Assembly: GCA_002951815.1 (NCBI GenBank)
Contig: CP019454.1
Span: 1,240,001 to 1,304,000 of the forward strand
Source: Sulfobacillus thermotolerans
GTDB taxonomy: Bacteria; Bacillota; Sulfobacillia; Sulfobacillales; Sulfobacillaceae
Length of the DNA: 64,000 bases
Direction: 5' to 3'
The translations under genes were made by a program, and so were the position numbers. Position 1 is the stretch's first letter. Every line of letters starts with the position of its first letter. The notes beneath the pieces are model-generated. The model was given only the letters and a program-made list of their open reading frames with translations. It ran no database searches and was not told where the DNA came from. Below are positions 25,307 through 34,169 of this stretch, piece by piece.

Positions 25307-25777
25307 ATGATGGACACGGCGATGACAAACAATACGAATTCGGGCTATGGTGAAGGCCATCCCATTGAAGGTTTGATGAAGACCGCGATGGAATCCATTA
25401 AAGGCATGATTGATGTCAATACCGTTGTGGGGCAACCTGTGCAGACACCAGATGGGGGTACAATTATTCCGGTTTCGCGAGTATCATTTGGGTTTGCGGC
25501 AGGGGGAGGCGAATATTGGAAGCGAGAATCCGACACCCCAGGCCACCCTTTTGGTGGCGGCAGTGGAGCTGGTGTGACGGTCCATCCGGTCGGGTTTTTA
25601 GTGGCTCATGGGGACAATGTGCGGTTATTGTCGGTAGACCGGGGCGATGTGCTCGAGTCCTTGGTCAATAATGTTCCGCAGCTCATTGATCAAATCCAGC
25701 ATCTTTTGGGTAAATCGTCAGATTCCTCACCGTCTAAGGACCATACGACGTTGGTGGATCCCCACACCATGGCTTAA
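25307..25777 (+). CDS. gerW: GerW family sporulation protein (YtfJ)
   Basis: 156 residues. Family hallmarks are HPIEGLMKTAMESIKGMIDVNTVVG, QTPDGGTIIPVSRVSFGFAAGGGEY and the glycine-rich GGGSGAGVTVHPVGFLV. It is needed for normal germination in relatives and is made in the forespore. ATG 25307 follows AAGGGAG. The Ku gene begins three bases after its stop, placing DNA end-joining genes in the same operon. Confidence 0.92.
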   Translation: MMDTAMTNNTNSGYGEGHPIEGLMKTAMESIKGMIDVNTVVGQPVQTPDGGTIIPVSRVSFGFAAGGGEYWKRESDTPGHPFGGGSGAGVTVHPVGFLVAHGDNVRLLSVDRGDVLESLVNNVPQLIDQIQHLLGKSSDSSPSKDHTTLVDPHTMA

Positions 25778-25780
25778 GTC

Positions 25781-26557
25781 GTGAGAAGTTTATATAAAGG
25801 GATTATAGGATTTGGGTTGGTGGCCATTCCGATTCAACTGTATAAAGCGATGGATGATGACAAGATTACGATGCATTTGTTGCATGTGGTCTGTGGGTCC
25901 CGGATTCAGTACCGCAAACATTGTCCCGTATGCGATGTCGACGTCCAGCCTGATGACGTTGTACGTGGAGTGGAACTTCCCGATGGACGCTATGTGATTT
26001 TGCAACCGGATGAGGATTCCCAGACTTCCGCTGATCGCACCATTAACCTGGTCAGCTTTCACCAGTTGGGAGAGATTGACCCCGTGCTGTATCGACAGGC
26101 GTACTGGGTTAAGCCGTTACCCGGCGGAGAAAAAGCGTACCGTTTATTGACCGATACCTTGCAAGAAACAAGGACGGTAGGGCTGGCTACAATGACTTTG
26201 CGACAAAAGTTTTCGTTGTCAGTGATACGCCCGGTTCCGCCTCACGTGTTAATGTTGCATAGCCTCTACTTTCCGGAAAGTTTGCGCGAAGAAGGGAGAA
26301 CCTTTGGACAGACCACGGCCGTCATTTCTGAAAAAGAACGGGATATGGCCAAGATGTTAGTCACGCAGATGCAAGAGCCGTTTGTGGAGGAGAATTATCC
26401 CAACTTAGCGCGTCGTGAACTTTTGGAACGCATTGAGGCGCTGGCACCAAACGCGCAACCGGCACCCGATGCGAGGGTCACAAAAGAAGTGCTGTCTTTG
26501 ATGGAACAATTGCGTTCCTCTGTGGAACAAAGAACGCAGCGTGAACACCAAGCATGA
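25781..26557 (+). CDS. ku: Ku protein, non-homologous end joining
   Basis: Homodimeric ring that binds double-strand DNA ends and recruits LigD. About 258 residues. The N-terminus LYKGIIGFGLVAIPIQLYKA is the typical Ku start, followed by CPVCDVDV, a zinc-finger-like insertion near residues 40-50, and the core beta-barrel segments with YRQAYWVKP and the C-terminal RRELLERIEAL. GTG 25781 starts three bases after gerW. It overlaps the ligase gene by four bases (ATGA). Confidence 0.95.
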   Translation: MRSLYKGIIGFGLVAIPIQLYKAMDDDKITMHLLHVVCGSRIQYRKHCPVCDVDVQPDDVVRGVELPDGRYVILQPDEDSQTSADRTINLVSFHQLGEIDPVLYRQAYWVKPLPGGEKAYRLLTDTLQETRTVGLATMTLRQKFSLSVIRPVPPHVLMLHSLYFPESLREEGRTFGQTTAVISEKERDMAKMLVTQMQEPFVEENYPNLARRELLERIEALAPNAQPAPDARVTKEVLSLMEQLRSSVEQRTQREHQA

Positions 26558-27369
26558 GAGAACCGGGATTTTTTGTTCCGCCGATGCTGGCTGTCACCGC
26601 CCAAGAGCCATTTGATGACTCCCAGTGGATTTATGAAGTGAAGTGGGATGGCTATCGATGCCAGATTCATTGGAATGGAACATTGCGCTTGTATTCCCGT
26701 CAAGGGCATGATTTGCTCACACAATTTCCTGATCTGCAAGATGCGGGGACGTTTTTGCCGTTTCCCATGGTCTTAGATGCGGAATTGGTGGCATGGATTG
26801 ATGGACATCCATCGTTTGCGGCCTTGCAACGGAAAGAACCTGTTCCACACCGCCTTATCGTGTTTGATTGTCTGTTTGCTCAAAACCGGTGGGTGTTGCA
26901 TGAACCGCTGGCCACGCGCCGTGCGCTGTTGCAAGAACGTGTGCAGTCTGCAGGACCTTTAGTGGTGTCTGAAGCGGTTGACGGCCAAGGCTTGGCGTTG
27001 TTGCATGCAGTGCGGGAGCAGGGCTTGGAAGGGGTCATGGCCAAAGATCGGCACAGCCTATATCATCCGGGCCAACGGGTTCGGTTTTGGCAAAAGTTTC
27101 TCGCAGAATATCGACAGTGGGCTCTTGTGCCTTATGTGTCGCGTAGGAAGCACCACGGGGGCTGGTTATGGGCTATTGTGTCGGCCGAAACGCAATTACC
27201 CCTTGGGTTGTTGCCGGCGCCTCGTTCATGGTCGGTACCCGAAGAACTCCAGCAAACGTCGGCCGATATGGTACCGCTGAATCCTCCTCTTCATGCGGAG
27301 GTGTCGTACCGCATGTTAACAGATACGGGGCGCATGCGTCATGGCCGCATAAGAAGGTGGAGGCGGTAA
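26554..27369 (+). CDS. ligD: ATP-dependent DNA ligase, LigD ligase domain
   Basis: Seals DNA ends in Ku-dependent joining. 271 residues holding the nucleotidyltransferase domain (adenylated lysine in EVKWDGYR, then LDAELV, FDCLF and LEGVMAKD) followed by an OB domain containing RFWQKFL. It corresponds to the ligase module of the three-domain LigD; no phosphoesterase module is seen. ATG 26554 overlaps ku, and its stop overlaps the start of the polymerase gene as TAATG. Confidence 0.92.
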   Translation: MREPGFFVPPMLAVTAQEPFDDSQWIYEVKWDGYRCQIHWNGTLRLYSRQGHDLLTQFPDLQDAGTFLPFPMVLDAELVAWIDGHPSFAALQRKEPVPHRLIVFDCLFAQNRWVLHEPLATRRALLQERVQSAGPLVVSEAVDGQGLALLHAVREQGLEGVMAKDRHSLYHPGQRVRFWQKFLAEYRQWALVPYVSRRKHHGGWLWAIVSAETQLPLGLLPAPRSWSVPEELQQTSADMVPLNPPLHAEVSYRMLTDTGRMRHGRIRRWRR

Positions 27370-28202
27370 TGGATATTCCCCATCCGGAACGAATCATATT
27401 TCCTGGTAGCGGCGTGACCCGGCGCCAATTAGTCGAGTATTATGCGGCCGTGGGACCGGTATTGTTGTCGTATTATCGTAACCGCGCGCTGACCATGGTG
27501 CGCTGGCCGCACGGGCTAGGGGGCCCCCATTTCTTTCAAAGACATCCCGAGGGAAATAGCACCCAACCCATTACAGTCGATACGGTGGAACAGCTGATCT
27601 GGTGGGCTGCCCGTGGCACGATTGAATGGCATGTGCCGCTTAACACGTTGACAGCGCCAAACGAGCACGATTGGGCCGTAATTGACCTGGATCCACCCGG
27701 TAGCGAATGGACCCCGTTGATGCAAGCCGCGCGGATTATTCAAACCTTGTTGGACATGTTGCACGTGCCGCATGCCTTGAAAACCTCCGGCCGGCGCGGT
27801 TTGCACTTTTTTATACGTATTGAACCGGAAAATCCAGGACGTGTGATGGCTGCCATCAAGGCGCTCGCGTCTATTGCCGTTAAGACCTATCCGGAGGTGT
27901 TTACGGTGGAGCGATTAAAAGCGAAAAGGCAGAACAAGATGTACTTAGATTATTTGCAAAACGGTCCTGGGAGGACAATGATTGGGGTCTATTCCGTACG
28001 GTCTGAGGAACCGGGGACCGTGTCTTGTCCCTTACAGCCCGACGATTTGCACTATCCCGCCACGCATTGGACGATGGAGAGGGTATCAAAGAGGCTGCGA
28101 CGTGAAGGAGATTTGTTTTCTTTGGTGCCAGCGATTCCTCTTGTGCAGGTTCTAAGCCGAGGCGGAATTCATGTAGACCACATGGCGGGGGACATAGGAT
28201 GA
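27369..28202 (+). CDS. LigD polymerase (archaeo-eukaryotic primase-type) domain
   Basis: Fills gaps and adds nucleotides at breaks. 277 residues of the AEP superfamily: PERIIFPGSGVTRRQLVEYY, PHFFQRHP, catalytic carboxylates in VIDLDPP and the HALKTSGRRGLHFFI motif. It is a separate gene rather than fused to the ligase as in mycobacteria or B. subtilis. ATG 27369 overlaps the ligase stop by one base; ATGA overlap with the helicase gene follows. Confidence 0.93.
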   Translation: MDIPHPERIIFPGSGVTRRQLVEYYAAVGPVLLSYYRNRALTMVRWPHGLGGPHFFQRHPEGNSTQPITVDTVEQLIWWAARGTIEWHVPLNTLTAPNEHDWAVIDLDPPGSEWTPLMQAARIIQTLLDMLHVPHALKTSGRRGLHFFIRIEPENPGRVMAAIKALASIAVKTYPEVFTVERLKAKRQNKMYLDYLQNGPGRTMIGVYSVRSEEPGTVSCPLQPDDLHYPATHWTMERVSKRLRREGDLFSLVPAIPLVQVLSRGGIHVDHMAGDIG

Positions 28203-29818
28203 AACGAAAAAAACCCGTACCCTTGGAACATTTGGTACAGCATTTGGTATCCTGGCCGACGCTAGAACCCTTTGTGAACAAGGGCTTAAACCTTCATGCG
28301 TATCAGATTGACAGTGTCCTGACTGTGGTCAATCAATTAGAAGGACGTGCTATCTTAGCTGATGAGGTCGGATTAGGCAAAACCATTGAGGCGGGGCTTA
28401 TTATTGCGGAACTGAAGGCCCGCCAAATTATCAACCATGTGCTCGTATTGGTTCCCGCGGGGCTGATTACCCAATGGATTGCCGAACTGGAGCAAAAGTT
28501 TGGTTGGACAGCGTTGCATGATGCCCATGATACCGGCTGGCTCTGGGTGTTATCCATCGATCAAGCCAAACGCGCTCCGTTATATCAACAATTGCAATAT
28601 GTGCCGTGGGACTTGGTTATCGTCGATGAGGCCCACCATCTGAAAAATACCCGAACCCTCAACTATCAACTCGTCCAGGGATTGACCGCGAAATTTATGG
28701 TTTTGCTCACCGCTACTCCAATGGAGAATGAATTGACCGAGCTTTACAATCTTGTCAATTTGGTGAAGCCAGGAAAATTTGGCAGTTACTTGCGCTTTTA
28801 TCGGCAATTTATTTTAGATAAGCGCACGCCGAAGAATGCCCGAGCGCTGAGAAAACTTTTGGCCGAGGTGATGGTGCGTAATCAGCGCCAGAATGTGGGC
28901 TTGGAGCTTCCGCCTCGCGAAGTGACCCTTTGGCCTATTAGGCTCACCGATGCCGAGCGGCATTTATATGACACGATGACCCAGGCCCTCAAAACTGAAT
29001 ATCGGCACCGAATGCAAGGGAATGAAACGGTCTTGCCCCTGATTACGCTTCAACGCGAATTATGTTCTTCGCCGCATGCCTTAATGCCGACGTTGGAATC
29101 TGCGGAGTGGCTTGGCCAACGCCAGCAGGAGTTGTTGGCGTTGGCCCGTTCCGTAGGGATGCCGGCCAAAATGCAAGCGGTGGTCGATGTGATTCGCGCG
29201 TTAGGCGGGAAATTTTTGGTGTTTACGGAGTACCGCGCGACGCAATTGGCGTTGGTTCAGTTTTTGCAGGAATCCGGCGTCGCGGCGCAACCTTTTCATG
29301 GCGGCTTGCGCCGCACAGAACGTGACCGCTTGATTCGTTGGTTTGAGGAAGGCGATCATGTGTTAGTTTCAACAGAGGCAGGGGGGCAAGGGCTGAATCT
29401 GCAGTTTTGTCATCAGTTGATTAACTTTGATTTGCCGTGGAATCCCATGCGGATTGAGCAGCGCATTGGGCGCATTCATCGTCTGGGGCAAACACATCCG
29501 GTTGAAATCTATAATCTCTTTACAGTAGATACGATTGAAGAACACATATTGCACCTCTTGCATGAGAAAATTGATTTGTTTCGCCATGTTATTGGCGAGA
29601 TTGACGTTATCTTGCGCCACATGGAGCGCCGCGGGAGCCTTGAAAAGCGGCTGCTTGATATCTTTTTCTGGGAAGATGACCGTCAAGAGATCGAAACGCG
29701 TCTAGACGCTTTGGGCCAAGAATTTCTTGCTGTGCGGCGCCGCTTATCATGGCCTGATAGTGGCGTGGAATCTGGAACGAGCCGTAGTAGCCAAACAACC
29801 ACGGAATCAGTACACTAA
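28199..29818 (+). CDS. SNF2-family DNA translocase/helicase
   Basis: 539 residues with a full set of SF2 motifs: DEVGLGKTIEAG (Walker A), VDEAHHLKN (Walker B/DEAH), LTATPMEN (motif III), then in the C-terminal lobe FLVFTEYRATQ, STEAGGQGLNLQF (motif V) and RIEQRIGRIHRLGQ (motif VI). It resembles RapA/YqhH-type enzymes. ATG 28199 overlaps the LigD polymerase stop by four bases, so it belongs to the NHEJ operon; it may remodel or clear proteins at breaks, which is inference. Confidence 0.9.
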   Translation: MKRKKPVPLEHLVQHLVSWPTLEPFVNKGLNLHAYQIDSVLTVVNQLEGRAILADEVGLGKTIEAGLIIAELKARQIINHVLVLVPAGLITQWIAELEQKFGWTALHDAHDTGWLWVLSIDQAKRAPLYQQLQYVPWDLVIVDEAHHLKNTRTLNYQLVQGLTAKFMVLLTATPMENELTELYNLVNLVKPGKFGSYLRFYRQFILDKRTPKNARALRKLLAEVMVRNQRQNVGLELPPREVTLWPIRLTDAERHLYDTMTQALKTEYRHRMQGNETVLPLITLQRELCSSPHALMPTLESAEWLGQRQQELLALARSVGMPAKMQAVVDVIRALGGKFLVFTEYRATQLALVQFLQESGVAAQPFHGGLRRTERDRLIRWFEEGDHVLVSTEAGGQGLNLQFCHQLINFDLPWNPMRIEQRIGRIHRLGQTHPVEIYNLFTVDTIEEHILHLLHEKIDLFRHVIGEIDVILRHMERRGSLEKRLLDIFFWEDDRQEIETRLDALGQEFLAVRRRLSWPDSGVESGTSRSSQTTTESVH

Positions 29819-29897
29819 AGAGAAAATATCTCCAATCAGAGGTCATAGGATTGCAGGTAGCTATTGTCCCTTGCGGCTAAGAAAGGGGGTGTCCAAT

Positions 29898-30590
29898 ATG
29901 GCGTTTTTAAGTGACCGTGATCGTCAAACATTGGCCGAGATGTTTCGGGACCTGAAATTTCCCGTGCATCTGGAGCTGTTTATCAATCCGGATCAAGAAT
30001 GGAGCCAGCATGCCCAGGGGATTCTCTCCGAAGTGGTCGGTTTGATGCCGGATCTGCTGCACTTGGAAACCTATCATCTGGAAAAAAATCGGCTTCTGGC
30101 TGCGTTGTATGGGGTGACGGCTGTTCCGTGCATTATTTTACGCGACAAGAACGAGGATGATAGTGGCATTCGCATTATCGGCATTCCGGCTGGATACGAG
30201 TTTGCTGTATTGGTGGAAGATATTTTAGATGTGTCCACCGGGCGCAACCGATTGCGGGAGAAATCGCTTCATTACATTCGCAATTTGGAACGCGATATTA
30301 CGATGCAAGTCTTTGTCACGCCCACGTGACCTCATTGTCCCCGGGCAGTTCGCCTGGTACATCAGATGGCGTTGGCCAACCCTGTGAGGGTACGCGCTGA
30401 ATCAGTAGACGCGAACGAATTTCTAGAATGGGCGGACCAAGAATCCGTGTATTCGGTACCGAAAACCGTACTGACGACCAAGGATCCTGCAAGGTCAGTG
30501 TCGTTTGAAGGCGCCGTCAGTGAGGAATACATGATTCGTCAAATTAAATTACTGCTGGATGATACCGGACAGGTTGATTTAGGGAGTTGA
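29898..30590 (+). CDS. two-domain thioredoxin-fold oxidoreductase, candidate selenoprotein with in-frame TGA
   Basis: Read straight through TGA 30327-30329, the frame gives 230 residues with the layout of the protein disulfide oxidoreductase / AhpF N-terminal family. Domain 1 (about 1-120) is a thioredoxin fold without CxxC but with a VTAVPCI cis-proline loop. Domain 2 (about 137-230) begins QVFVTPT, then position 144 is TGA, then PHC, so the active site would be U-P-H-C (Cys147), followed by the cis-proline at about 188 (YSVPKTV) and SFEGAVSEE. The reading frame stays open and in register to TGA 30588-30590. A hairpin lies 17 bases beyond the TGA. If TGA is not decoded, this is a nonsense-mutated pseudogene giving a 143-residue product. 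Start ATG 29898 after AAAGGGGG. Confidence 0.75.
30336..30361 (+). promoter_or_regulatory. SECIS-like hairpin downstream of TGA
   Basis: CCGGGC (30341-30346) pairs with GCCTGG (30352-30357) around an AGTTC loop; TGT (30336-30338) and ACA (30359-30361) can extend the stem across a small internal loop. The loop begins 17 bases after the TGA and has G as its second base, the position and feature expected for a bacterial selenocysteine insertion element. No selB binding data. Confidence 0.5.
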
Positions 30591-30600
30591 AGAAGATATC

Positions 30601-31479
30601 GTGAATCAGGTTAGACAGATAAAAACGGTGGCGGAACTACGCGCGTTTCGCCAAGAAGTTGGGCGCCACCCCCAGCGGGTGGCGCTTGTGCCGACCATGG
30701 GGGCTTTGCATCAAGGGCACTTGGCATTGGTTAAGGCAGCGTGGGATCGTTGTGAGCAAGTCATTGTCAGTATTTTTGTCAATCCCATGCAATTTGGGCC
30801 CCATGAAGATTACGGGCGCTATCCAAGGACTCTGGACCACGATATGGAGTTGTTATCGGCGTATCCCGGTACGGTCGTGTTTACGCCAAGCGTAGAAGAA
30901 ATGTATCCGACGGGTCCTAGTTGGACTATTGTATCGATTCCACGGATGACCGGAACAATGTGTGGGCTGCACCGGCCAGGACACTTTGAAGGGGTGTGCA
31001 CGGTAGTGGCCAAACTATTCAATATAATCCAGCCGGATATGGCGTTTTTTGGTCAAAAAGATGGACAACAGTTGGCCATTATCCGGAAGATGGCCGCCGA
31101 TTTAAACTTCCCCGTAGAAATTGTAGCGGTGCCGACCGTGCGAGAACCATCGGGACTTGCCTTATCCTCACGCAACCAATATCTTGACAGTGAGGATTTG
31201 AGGCGGGCACCTCGGCTGTATCAGGCGCTTCGCCAGGCCCGGGACCGGTTTGAACAAGGCGAACGGACGGGATCTGTTTTGCTTGACGTGGTGCACAATG
31301 TGCTGGCAGATGCCGATATCACTCCAGAATATATCGCGTTGGTCGATTACCATACATTAGAGCCCGTCGAACAGATTACCGATCGCCCCGTCATGCTAGC
31401 TTTGGCAGCTCAGATTGGCAAGGCCCGTCTTATTGACAATGTTGTATTAACCGGCTCCGAAAAACCTAGACATCCTTAG
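30601..31479 (+). CDS. panC: pantothenate synthetase
   Basis: Condenses pantoate and beta-alanine with ATP. 292 residues, normal length. VPTMGALHQGHLALV is the nucleotide-binding HIGH-like motif, SIFVNPMQFGPHEDYGRYPR follows, then FFGQKDGQQLAI and LALSSRNQYL; all active-site stretches are intact. GTG 30601 begins 10 bases after the redox gene, with GGGAG upstream. panB and panD are not in the window. Confidence 0.95.
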   Translation: MNQVRQIKTVAELRAFRQEVGRHPQRVALVPTMGALHQGHLALVKAAWDRCEQVIVSIFVNPMQFGPHEDYGRYPRTLDHDMELLSAYPGTVVFTPSVEEMYPTGPSWTIVSIPRMTGTMCGLHRPGHFEGVCTVVAKLFNIIQPDMAFFGQKDGQQLAIIRKMAADLNFPVEIVAVPTVREPSGLALSSRNQYLDSEDLRRAPRLYQALRQARDRFEQGERTGSVLLDVVHNVLADADITPEYIALVDYHTLEPVEQITDRPVMLALAAQIGKARLIDNVVLTGSEKPRHP

Positions 31480-31571
31480 ACCTGTGGGTTTTTCACTTAC
31501 TCTCTGCCGATGGGCCCGCAACCGACGTCCCCACCGTGGCGCTAGAGTCCATCCGGGAGCGTGTGCCCGTT

Positions 31572-31599
31572 GGGAGAATGCCGACTTGGGCATTCTCCC
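31572..31599 (+). repeat. perfect inverted repeat near IS200/IS605 remnant
   Basis: GGGAGAATGCC (31572-31582) and GGCATTCTCCC (31589-31599) form a perfect 11-base-pair hairpin with a six-base loop. It lies upstream of the broken tnpA and may be a hairpin of the element end recognised by a Y1 transposase. The roughly 190 bases between panC and the tnpA remnant hold no credible gene; weak minus-strand coding resembling the end of an IS605 tnpB is possible. Confidence 0.5.
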
Positions 31600-31680
31600 G
31601 GGTCTCCTTCCGGCGACGGAACCTCGCTTCCCGAAATGGCCTTGACCCACTCCTTTACGGTACGCTTTTTTCTAGTTCTG

Positions 31681-32013
31681 GGATCCTTTTTTCGCCGGGA
31701 CGCTGTCATCCAGGATTTCTGCGAACGCTTCTTGTAAAGGCGCGAGCAGGATTGGCGTTGTACCCTAATAGAATTCGGGGGGGGGGCGGATCATGTCCAT
31801 CTACTGGTGGGCATCCATCCCGCCCTCAATATCTCCGTGTTGATCAACAACTTAAAATCCGCGAGTAGTCGCCGTATGCGTAACCGGTTCGCCGAACATT
31901 TGCGCCAGCTTTATGGGAAACCATCCTTTTGGCAACGGGCCTACTACGTGGGGAGTGTCGGAGGGGCATCCTTGGATACCGTGAAGCGCTATGTCGCAGC
32001 CCAAGGGACGTAA
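31681..32013 (+). pseudogene. IS200/IS605-family TnpA (Y1 transposase) remnant
   Basis: About 110 codons in one frame with a TAA stop at 31735-31737. The upstream part reads FFRRDAVIQDFCERFL and the downstream part LIEFGGGADHVHLLVGIHP, containing the HUH motif HVH, then NNLKSASSRRMRNRF, AYYVGSVGG and the catalytic tyrosine in VKRYVAAQ. The N-terminal about 20-30 residues are missing. A run of ten Gs (31777-31786) sits before the HUH motif. The nonsense codon and truncation make it inactive unless complemented. Confidence 0.8.
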
Positions 32014-32054
32014 GAAAAAATCCGCAAGGCGCCAGAAGGCCGCCGCCCGCTTGA

Positions 32055-32083
32055 CCCCCTCTTGGCTATCGCCTAAGAAGGGG
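32055..32083 (+). repeat. imperfect palindrome, possible IS200/IS605 right end
   Basis: CCCCTCTT-GGC-TATC-GCC-TAAGAAGGGG folds into a two-part hairpin just downstream of the tnpA remnant, in the place where the right-end hairpin of such elements lies. Confidence 0.35.
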
Positions 32084-32101
32084 AATGCGCGGGCTTTATG
32101 T

Positions 32102-32365
32102 TCAATGTAAACGGCCCGGCTTACCCCCGAGACACCACCGATTGGATAGCCGTTTCACAATCAGACCGTTACTCGTCCACAACAGCATGCGGGTGATAGA
32201 CCACCCGGAAGTCAAGCTCCCGTATCCCCACACGATGATTTCGGCGGTCACCAGCGCGACCATGGTCATCGGTGCATGGGGAAACAGTCGGCGGGTCACA
32301 AAGAGGACCGCATGGACGCACAGAACAGCCCCCGTGGTGGTGCCAAACATAGGCCAGCTGAGCAT
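32102..32365 (-). CDS. hypothetical small membrane protein
   Basis: 87 residues with three hydrophobic segments (around residues 10-25, 32-48 and 55-68) and a basic C-terminal tail. Translation is supported by AAGGGAGGGAG placed properly before ATG 32365 on the minus strand. I recognise no family. It lies in an islet bounded by transposase remnants, so it is likely accessory. Confidence 0.5.
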   Translation of the reverse strand: MLSWPMFGTTTGAVLCVHAVLFVTRRLFPHAPMTMVALVTAEIIVWGYGSLTSGWSITRMLLWTSNGLIVKRLSNRWCLGGKPGRLH

Positions 32366-32506
32366 TGCGCTCCCTCCCTTCGATCATGATACCCGTCGCG
32401 GATGTCGGTCTGCGGCCGTATCCTTCTCAGTGCGGAACCGCAGGGCTCCGTCTGTCGTTCTAGTGAATAGACATTACAAAAGCCGCACGTAGGAAGGTGT
32501 AGTGGT

Positions 32507-33691
32507 ATGACACAGAACCTGTTCGTGGTACCGCTTGGTGCCTTAGTGATACTGGGGGGCGCGGTATTATCAGGATGCGGAATCCAAGACGCTTCCCCTC
32601 CGATTCCTGCGCAAGATCACAGGGCATCCAAAGCCGCAGTGACGGGAGCATCTCCATTAGAAAAGGCGAAAACTATCGTTATGGTCAGTCGCGCCACGGG
32701 ATGGGCCAGCTCATCGAATCAAATTTTCCGGACCACGACATCTGGAAAAAAATGGGTAATCGTATTGAAATCTCCAACCATCCTGACAATGGATGCCGTC
32801 AATGCGAAAACCGCTTGGGTGGGTACAAAAGAAGGGGCTCGTGATGTCATCCTCAGCTATACTGACGACGGTGGTGTACACTGGGCAACACATCAACTCA
32901 ATGCGCCATGGCCTGTGGTTCAGGCTCAAGTGAATGTCACCACCAACTCGGCGGATGGCTCGTTTGGATCGGTGCTGTTGTCGGGTCCTGTGGGCATGCA
33001 AACAGGCCCGCAAGCCCTGTGGACCATTTCTCAAGGTCATGTTTCATCCGCCCCTGTCTACACCACCGCTCACGGGGCATTCGCGGCCGTTGCGTGGATA
33101 TCCTCCACTCGCGCATGGGCAATCTCTGACGGCGCTAGCTCCCCTGCCCTGATGGACTCTACGAACGGCGGCGCGTCGTGGAGTCCGGTGGCACTACCCC
33201 TCCCGAACTGGGTGCCTCCTAAAGCGATGAACAATCCTCGACCACAACTGCATGCCTCCTTGGAGGCCTTTCAATCACCTACCTTTGTCGATGGCGTGGG
33301 CTACCTGTCTACCACCGTAAATGTGCCGTATATCGGCGCTCAGAACATCGTGAAATACCATCACTATGCTGTGCTTTACAAGACGACTCGCGGAGCCTCA
33401 TGGACCCCTATTTGGACCTGTGCTAATGCATCTGTGGTCTCTCTGGACTGGATCACATCGCAAAATGGGTGGGACATTGTCGCGAAAGGGCATCAGGTGC
33501 AATTGGACCACACCGCGACGGGCGGTCACACATGGCAAGACGTTTCCGCCGTTCCCTCGACCATTCATCCCCTTAGTGTAAAGTTCTTCGGTCAAACGGG
33601 ATGGATCGTCTCGCAAAGCACTCAGGCGAATACGTTGTCTTTATGGCAATCTCACAACAACGGAAAACAATGGCAGGTCGTGCACGGGTAG
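32507..33691 (+). CDS. lipoprotein with BNR/YCF48-like beta-propeller repeats
   Basis: 394 residues. The N-terminus is a lipoprotein signal (hydrophobic segment then LSGC lipobox), so the protein is anchored outside the membrane. The rest contains repeating motifs with a conserved glycine-tryptophan pattern (TTTSGKKWVIV, TDDGGVHWATH, STNGGASWSPV, TTRGASWTPIW, TATGGHTWQDV, SHNNGKQWQVV), typical of sialidase/YCF48-type propeller blades of about 50 residues. Function unknown. Flanked by IS200 and IS607 remnants, consistent with acquired cargo. Confidence 0.75.
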   Translation: MTQNLFVVPLGALVILGGAVLSGCGIQDASPPIPAQDHRASKAAVTGASPLEKAKTIVMVSRATGWASSSNQIFRTTTSGKKWVIVLKSPTILTMDAVNAKTAWVGTKEGARDVILSYTDDGGVHWATHQLNAPWPVVQAQVNVTTNSADGSFGSVLLSGPVGMQTGPQALWTISQGHVSSAPVYTTAHGAFAAVAWISSTRAWAISDGASSPALMDSTNGGASWSPVALPLPNWVPPKAMNNPRPQLHASLEAFQSPTFVDGVGYLSTTVNVPYIGAQNIVKYHHYAVLYKTTRGASWTPIWTCANASVVSLDWITSQNGWDIVAKGHQVQLDHTATGGHTWQDVSAVPSTIHPLSVKFFGQTGWIVSQSTQANTLSLWQSHNNGKQWQVVHG

Positions 33692-33718
33692 CACGACCTT
33701 TCAAAGCCAACCTCTTCT

Positions 33719-34161
33719 GAGGCATTGATGATGACCATTTCGGTGCCCAAGTGCTCGCAGAGGGAAAAGACCAGTTCTGCCCCGCCGCGCAGCCGTCGAT
33801 CCTTATGGCTAATCACCAATCGCTCGACTTCGCCGGAGCAAATGCGTCGGATGAGGCTTCTTAGTCACTTTTTGGGAGAGTTTAGCCCCGAACCGCAATC
33901 CTACAGCGTCTCACACGTCCAACCGTGGGCGGCACAGAAGGATTCGAGCTGGTCGTGACTTGATACGCGGGCATAGGCCAGGGTCATTCGCACTGAAGGA
34001 GCCTTGGGGGAGCCAGACCACGGAATTTGGCCAGATCGTACCGCCTTTGCCCTCCAAGGGAGGCGTAGAGGCGGCTCAATCTGGCCTTCAGCTTCCCACC
34101 GCCGAAGTGTCTTTAGGGCTAACTCCTAATTCCGCGGCGGCTCCTTCATTCCGACTAACAT
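33719..34161 (-). pseudogene. IS607-family serine recombinase (TnpA) remnant
   Basis: Minus-strand coding remains in several frames. From ATG 34161: MLVGMKE, then shifted AAAELGVSPK, then TLRRWEAEG (MerR-like DNA-binding domain), GGQRRYDLAKFRGLAPP, then LAYARVSSHDQ (resolvase catalytic serine region), LESFCAAHGW, a stop, SGLN, and finally LIRRICSGEVERLVISHKDR and GAELVFSLCEHLGTEMVIINAS. At least four frameshifts and one or two stops are needed, so the gene is dead. No tnpB accompanies it. Confidence 0.8.
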
Positions 34162-34169
34162 AATTTTTT

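Noticed and set aside
31536-31868. 110-residue frame overlapping the IS200 tnpA remnant
   Set aside because: Different frame from the recognisable HUH transposase sequence, no ribosome-binding site, and the run of Gs inflates it.
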